From positions 1-7,292 of the forward strand of contig JASHSO010000526.1 of the NCBI GenBank assembly GCA_030038715.1: a DNA stretch of 7,292 bases, given 5' to 3'. This DNA comes from Streptosporangiaceae bacterium (GTDB taxonomy: Bacteria > Actinomycetota > Actinomycetes > Streptosporangiales > Streptosporangiaceae). The number at the start of each line of letters is the position of its first letter. Position 1 is the stretch's first letter. Both the position numbers and the translations under genes were made by a program. Below the pieces are notes generated by a model. That model was not told the DNA's origin. It was given only the letters and a program-made list of their open reading frames with translations, and did not search any database. Below, in pieces: positions 5,582 through 7,292 of this stretch.

Positions 5582-6352
5582 TCAGCTCAGCAGCGCGACC
5601 TGCCAGCGCGCGAAGTGACTTTCGAGGTAGTTCGCATCCCTGCGCCACGCGTCGCCATGGCCCTGGTGCCAGAGCGTCAGCCACGGCTGGATGCCCTCCG
5701 CCGCCCGGTCGGCGAGGAACTGGTACATGGACCGCGCACGCGGAGCTAGCAGGCCGGCGAGCCGTCGTCGTTGCTCCTCGTCGTCTAGGCCGTAGGCATC
5801 GACAAAGGTTCTCAGACGCTCGTCGGCGTCCGGGGGCTGGAACTGGGGATTAGCCGAGAGCGGAATGAACCCCAGGACCGCCCAGGCGAGATCCCACAGC
5901 CTCGACCCGGGCGCCGCCATGTCCCAGTCGATGAAGGCCCAGCGTTCTCCGACCACCAGGTTCCACGGAGCCAGGTCGTGGTGGGCGATGATCTCGAACC
6001 GGTCGGCCGGAACGTTCACCTGCCACTGCGCATCGGCTGGCGGGACGAACTCGGTCACCGCATCGTGGAAATCGCGTATCAGGCGAGCGGCCCTGGTGAG
6101 GCTGGCGGCTGGTTGAAGAAGTTCGAACCCGGCTCCCCAGGCCACGGTTCCTGGAATGAAGCTGAGGACCTCTCGACCCTGGTCGTCGATGCCGAGCGGC
6201 TCTGGTGCGCCTTCGAAGCCCGCGGACCGAAGGTAGCTCAGCAGGGCGTGGACCGCCGGGGTCCACGGCCCGGCCGGCCGTCGGACCGTATCGCCGACGC
6301 GGACGACTCCGCTGCTGACGTTCCCGCCCGCCAGCGGCTGCTCATCCGGCAT
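5582..6352 (-). CDS. APH-type small-molecule kinase (phosphotransferase enzyme family)
   Basis: A 256-residue cytoplasmic protein of the aminoglycoside phosphotransferase/choline kinase fold. The N-lobe opens with PLAGGNVSSGVVRVGDTVRR (6-25) and contains PAGPWTPAVHALL and EVLSFIPG. The C-lobe has the catalytic loop HHDLAPWN (124-131; D126 the likely base, N131 a metal ligand) and the metal-binding FIDWDMAAPGSRLWDLAW (140-157, D142), so the active site looks intact. The usual N-lobe lysine position seems to be occupied by arginine. The family phosphorylates hydroxyls of antibiotics, sugars or other small molecules with ATP; the substrate cannot be read from sequence, and antibiotic resistance should not be assumed. 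ATG 6350-6352 is chosen because the conserved region begins right after it; the frame continues to GTG 6436, and neither start has a clear Shine-Dalgarno. Confidence 0.85.
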   Translation of the reverse strand: MPDEQPLAGGNVSSGVVRVGDTVRRPAGPWTPAVHALLSYLRSAGFEGAPEPLGIDDQGREVLSFIPGTVAWGAGFELLQPAASLTRAARLIRDFHDAVTEFVPPADAQWQVNVPADRFEIIAHHDLAPWNLVVGERWAFIDWDMAAPGSRLWDLAWAVLGFIPLSANPQFQPPDADERLRTFVDAYGLDDEEQRRRLAGLLAPRARSMYQFLADRAAEGIQPWLTLWHQGHGDAWRRDANYLESHFARWQVALLS

Positions 6353-6432
6353 AGCCAGGAGTCTTGCATGACCGGCCAGCCGCCCCTGGGACGAGCGATG
6401 GGTCCCCTCATCGCGATCCCGAGTGGCGAGCG

Positions 6433-6485
6433 TCACCCGTGTTCGACAGCCGTGGCGGTCGGGCCCGATGACAGAACGCGGGTGA
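6433..6485. repeat. 12-bp inverted repeat with internal palindrome
   Basis: TCACCCGTGTTC (6433-6444) and GAACGCGGGTGA (6474-6485) pair over 12 bp with one T-G wobble. The 29-base loop contains a perfect 10-bp palindrome TCGGGCCCGA (6459-6468). It lies about 80 bp upstream of the chosen kinase start and about 195 bp upstream of the small membrane gene. An operator, a leader structure or an old terminator are all possible. Confidence 0.5.
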
Positions 6486-6668
6486 GGGGTCTGCCGATTC
6501 TGGTCGCAGTAAGAGAAGATCAGGCCATGTCCACTGCGCGCCCGATCACAGACATGCGCGCCACATCATGGTCGGCTGCCAAGCCGATGTGCCCCGTCCA
6601 TGGTTCAGCGGCGCGCGAGCGTTTCGCTGCGACCAGTGCCGCCCTTCCTGCACTCCGTCGCACATAGC

Positions 6669-6676
6669 AGAAGGAA
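6669..6676 (+). promoter_or_regulatory. Ribosome binding site of the 55-residue gene
   Basis: AGAAGGAA ends three bases before ATG 6680. The AAGGA core is the clearest Shine-Dalgarno in this part of the window and is the main support for calling the short gene. Confidence 0.7.
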
Positions 6677-6679
6677 ACG

Positions 6680-6847
6680 ATGCAAAGACAGACAGCCGTC
6701 GTGCTCTTCGTACTCGCACTGATAGCCGTCGTGGTGGGTGCGGACGTCCTGTTGTTTAGACACGACTTCTGGGCTCGGCTGATAGTAAATATCGGAATTG
6801 TTCTGATATTCATCGCGTGCTATCTCAGGTTCCTGAAACGTCCTTGA
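6680..6847 (+). CDS. 55-residue two-helix membrane protein, function unknown
   Basis: An ATG-to-TGA frame of 55 codons with a strong ribosome binding site. Helix 1 (about 4-26, QTAVVLFVLALIAVVVGADV then LLF) is followed by a short turn RHDFWAR (27-33) and helix 2 (about 34-50), ending in the basic tail YLRFLKRP. The pattern 'FWxRLxxNIGIVLxF...YLRFLKRP' looks like a conserved small actinobacterial protein, but I cannot name a family. By charge the basic tail is cytoplasmic, so both ends would be inside. GC content is clearly lower than in the neighbours (near half by eye), with codons such as ATA, GTA and AAT that are rare elsewhere here, suggesting transfer or relaxed codon choice. It is transcribed toward the nitrile hydratase gene, with a hairpin between them. 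Confidence 0.7.
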   Translation: MQRQTAVVLFVLALIAVVVGADVLLFRHDFWARLIVNIGIVLIFIACYLRFLKRP

Positions 6848-6868
6848 GCGCAGCAGGCGGGGAAGGGT

Positions 6869-6882
6869 GGAGCGCTCCGGAG
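6869..6882. repeat. Overlapping perfect palindromes after the small gene
   Basis: GGAGCGCTCC (6869-6878) and CTCCGGAG (6875-6882) are both perfect palindromes and overlap. They lie 21 bp after the small gene's stop, in the 95-bp convergent gap. With no loop they suit a protein-binding site better than a hairpin terminator. Confidence 0.3.
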
Positions 6883-6915
6883 TGATGAGAGTGCCGGCCA
6901 CCGTTTCGCGGCTGT

Positions 6916-6939
6916 GCCGATCGAGCCGTCTCGGTCGGC
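6916..6939 (+). terminator. Stem-loop terminator between converging genes
   Basis: GCCGATCGAG (6916-6925) and CTCGGTCGGC (6930-6939) form a 10-bp stem with a 4-base loop CCGT and one wobble: U-G in plus-strand RNA, A-C mismatch in minus-strand RNA. It lies three bases beyond the nitrile hydratase stop and about 70 bases after the small gene's stop. It is therefore placed to stop both transcripts, and works better for the plus strand. There is no T-run. Confidence 0.6.
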
Positions 6940-6942
6940 TGG

Positions 6943-7292
6943 TTACCGGATGGCCGTGCCGATGAGCCCGTTCCTCGTGACGAGTGATGCCAGCTCGCTC
7001 TCGCCCATCTCATCGGTGCCGTCTGCCTGCAGTGGCACCACAAGGTAGCGAGTCTCGGAGTTGGCGTCCCAGACCCGGACCTCGGTGCTATCGGGCAGCT
7101 CGAGTCCAAACTCGGCCAGCACGACGCGTGGCTCCCGGACCGCCCGCGACCGGTAGGCGAAGCTCTTGTACCAGCTCGGCGATGGCCCGAGCAGCGCGGT
7201 CGGGTAGCACGAGCAGAGGGTGCACACGATCATGTTGTGCACCGTCGGCGTGTTCTCTACGGCCTTCAGCAGGTATCCCTGGGTGCCGGCGC
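6943..7292 (-). CDS. nthA: Nitrile hydratase alpha subunit, cobalt-type, C-terminal part
   Basis: The alpha subunit carries the metal of nitrile hydratase, which hydrates nitriles to amides in the cytoplasm as a complex with the beta subunit. The visible 115 residues (frame open to the window edge, stop TAA 6943-6945) begin in the conserved LLKAVENTPTVHNM segment and contain the metal claw VCTLCSC; its three cysteines and the serine are the ligands, and in the mature enzyme the last two cysteines are oxidised. Threonine in CTLC marks the cobalt type (the iron type has CSLC). WYKSFAYRSRAVREPR, ELP...EVRVWDANSETRYLVVP and TRNGLIGTA complete the domain. The family is about 200 residues, so roughly 85 lie beyond 7292. 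The GTG at 7240-7242 is internal. After the claw, YPTALLGPSP replaces the usual YPWPVLGLPP. The related thiocyanate hydrolase gamma subunit is less likely. No beta subunit or activator follows it. Confidence 0.93.
   Translation of the reverse strand, partial: AGTQGYLLKAVENTPTVHNMIVCTLCSCYPTALLGPSPSWYKSFAYRSRAVREPRVVLAEFGLELPDSTEVRVWDANSETRYLVVPLQADGTDEMGESELASLVTRNGLIGTAIR

Larger units (their letters stand above)
6353..6679. other. Divergent intergenic region between kinase and small membrane gene
   Basis: These 327 bp should carry the leaders of the kinase (minus) and the small membrane protein (plus). I see a 12-bp inverted repeat at 6433-6485 but no convincing -35/-10 pair on either strand. 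A 46-codon plus-strand frame (6527-6667, ATG to TAG) ends 12 bases before the next start; only about two thirds of its third positions are G or C and it matches nothing I know, so I do not call it a gene. Confidence 0.5.

Noticed and set aside
6353..6436. Longer kinase start at GTG 6436
   Set aside because: The 28 extra residues are not like the family, have no ribosome binding site, and the start codon lies inside the inverted repeat arm.
5978..6667. 229-codon plus-strand frame
   Set aside because: Most of it is antisense to the conserved kinase N-lobe and catalytic loop; its own sequence matches nothing.
6527..6667. 46-codon plus-strand frame ending just before the 55-residue gene
   Set aside because: Spacing would suit an operon, but third-position GC is only about two thirds, the ribosome binding site is weak and the protein is featureless.
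6520..6813. 97-codon minus-strand frame
   Set aside because: It is antisense to the small membrane gene, which has the better ribosome binding site and a coherent two-helix protein.

Overview
The window comes from a high-GC actinomycete. GC looks to be about two thirds by eye, most genes favour G or C at the third codon position, GTG and TTG starts occur, and a DUF6230/DUF6114 membrane-protein pair is present, a combination I associate with Streptomyces and its relatives (Streptosporangiales and similar). There are no rRNA or tRNA genes, no CRISPR array and no recognisable transposase. It reads as ordinary chromosomal accessory DNA made of short, independently oriented transcription units.

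Layout. (1) 1-1161, plus: most of an L-2-hydroxyglutarate oxidase (LhgO), cut at its N-terminus by the window edge. (2) 1173-2291, minus: an ArsB/SLC13-type anion permease that converges on lhgO with an 11-bp gap. (3) 2292-2540: a divergent control region with a 7-bp-stem hairpin and three GTTCC copies. (4) 2541-3005, plus: a short MerR-family regulator without a metal-binding tail, ending in an 11-residue Pro/Gly repeat. (5) 3006-3427: a non-coding stretch dense in palindromes, with a terminator-like hairpin and then a good candidate promoter. (6) 3428-5220, plus: a DUF6230 exported protein followed by a DUF6114 membrane protein, overlapping by one base. (7) 5255-6352, minus: a 77-residue two-helix membrane protein resembling the phospholipase D nuclease N-terminal (PLDc_N) domain, preceded by an APH-type small-molecule kinase. 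(8) 6353-6679: a divergent spacer with a 12-bp inverted repeat. (9) 6680-6847, plus: a 55-residue two-helix membrane protein with a clear ribosome binding site. (10) 6943-7292, minus: the C-terminal part of a nitrile hydratase alpha subunit with the cobalt-type metal motif, separated from the small gene by a hairpin.

How they may work together. The DUF6230/DUF6114 pair is the only tightly coupled unit. Both proteins place beta-rich domains outside the membrane and probably form one envelope complex of unknown function; this is the best candidate for an undescribed system. The MerR regulator is divergent from the permease and may control it. The oxidase, kinase and nitrile hydratase look like unrelated metabolic functions, each in its own unit.
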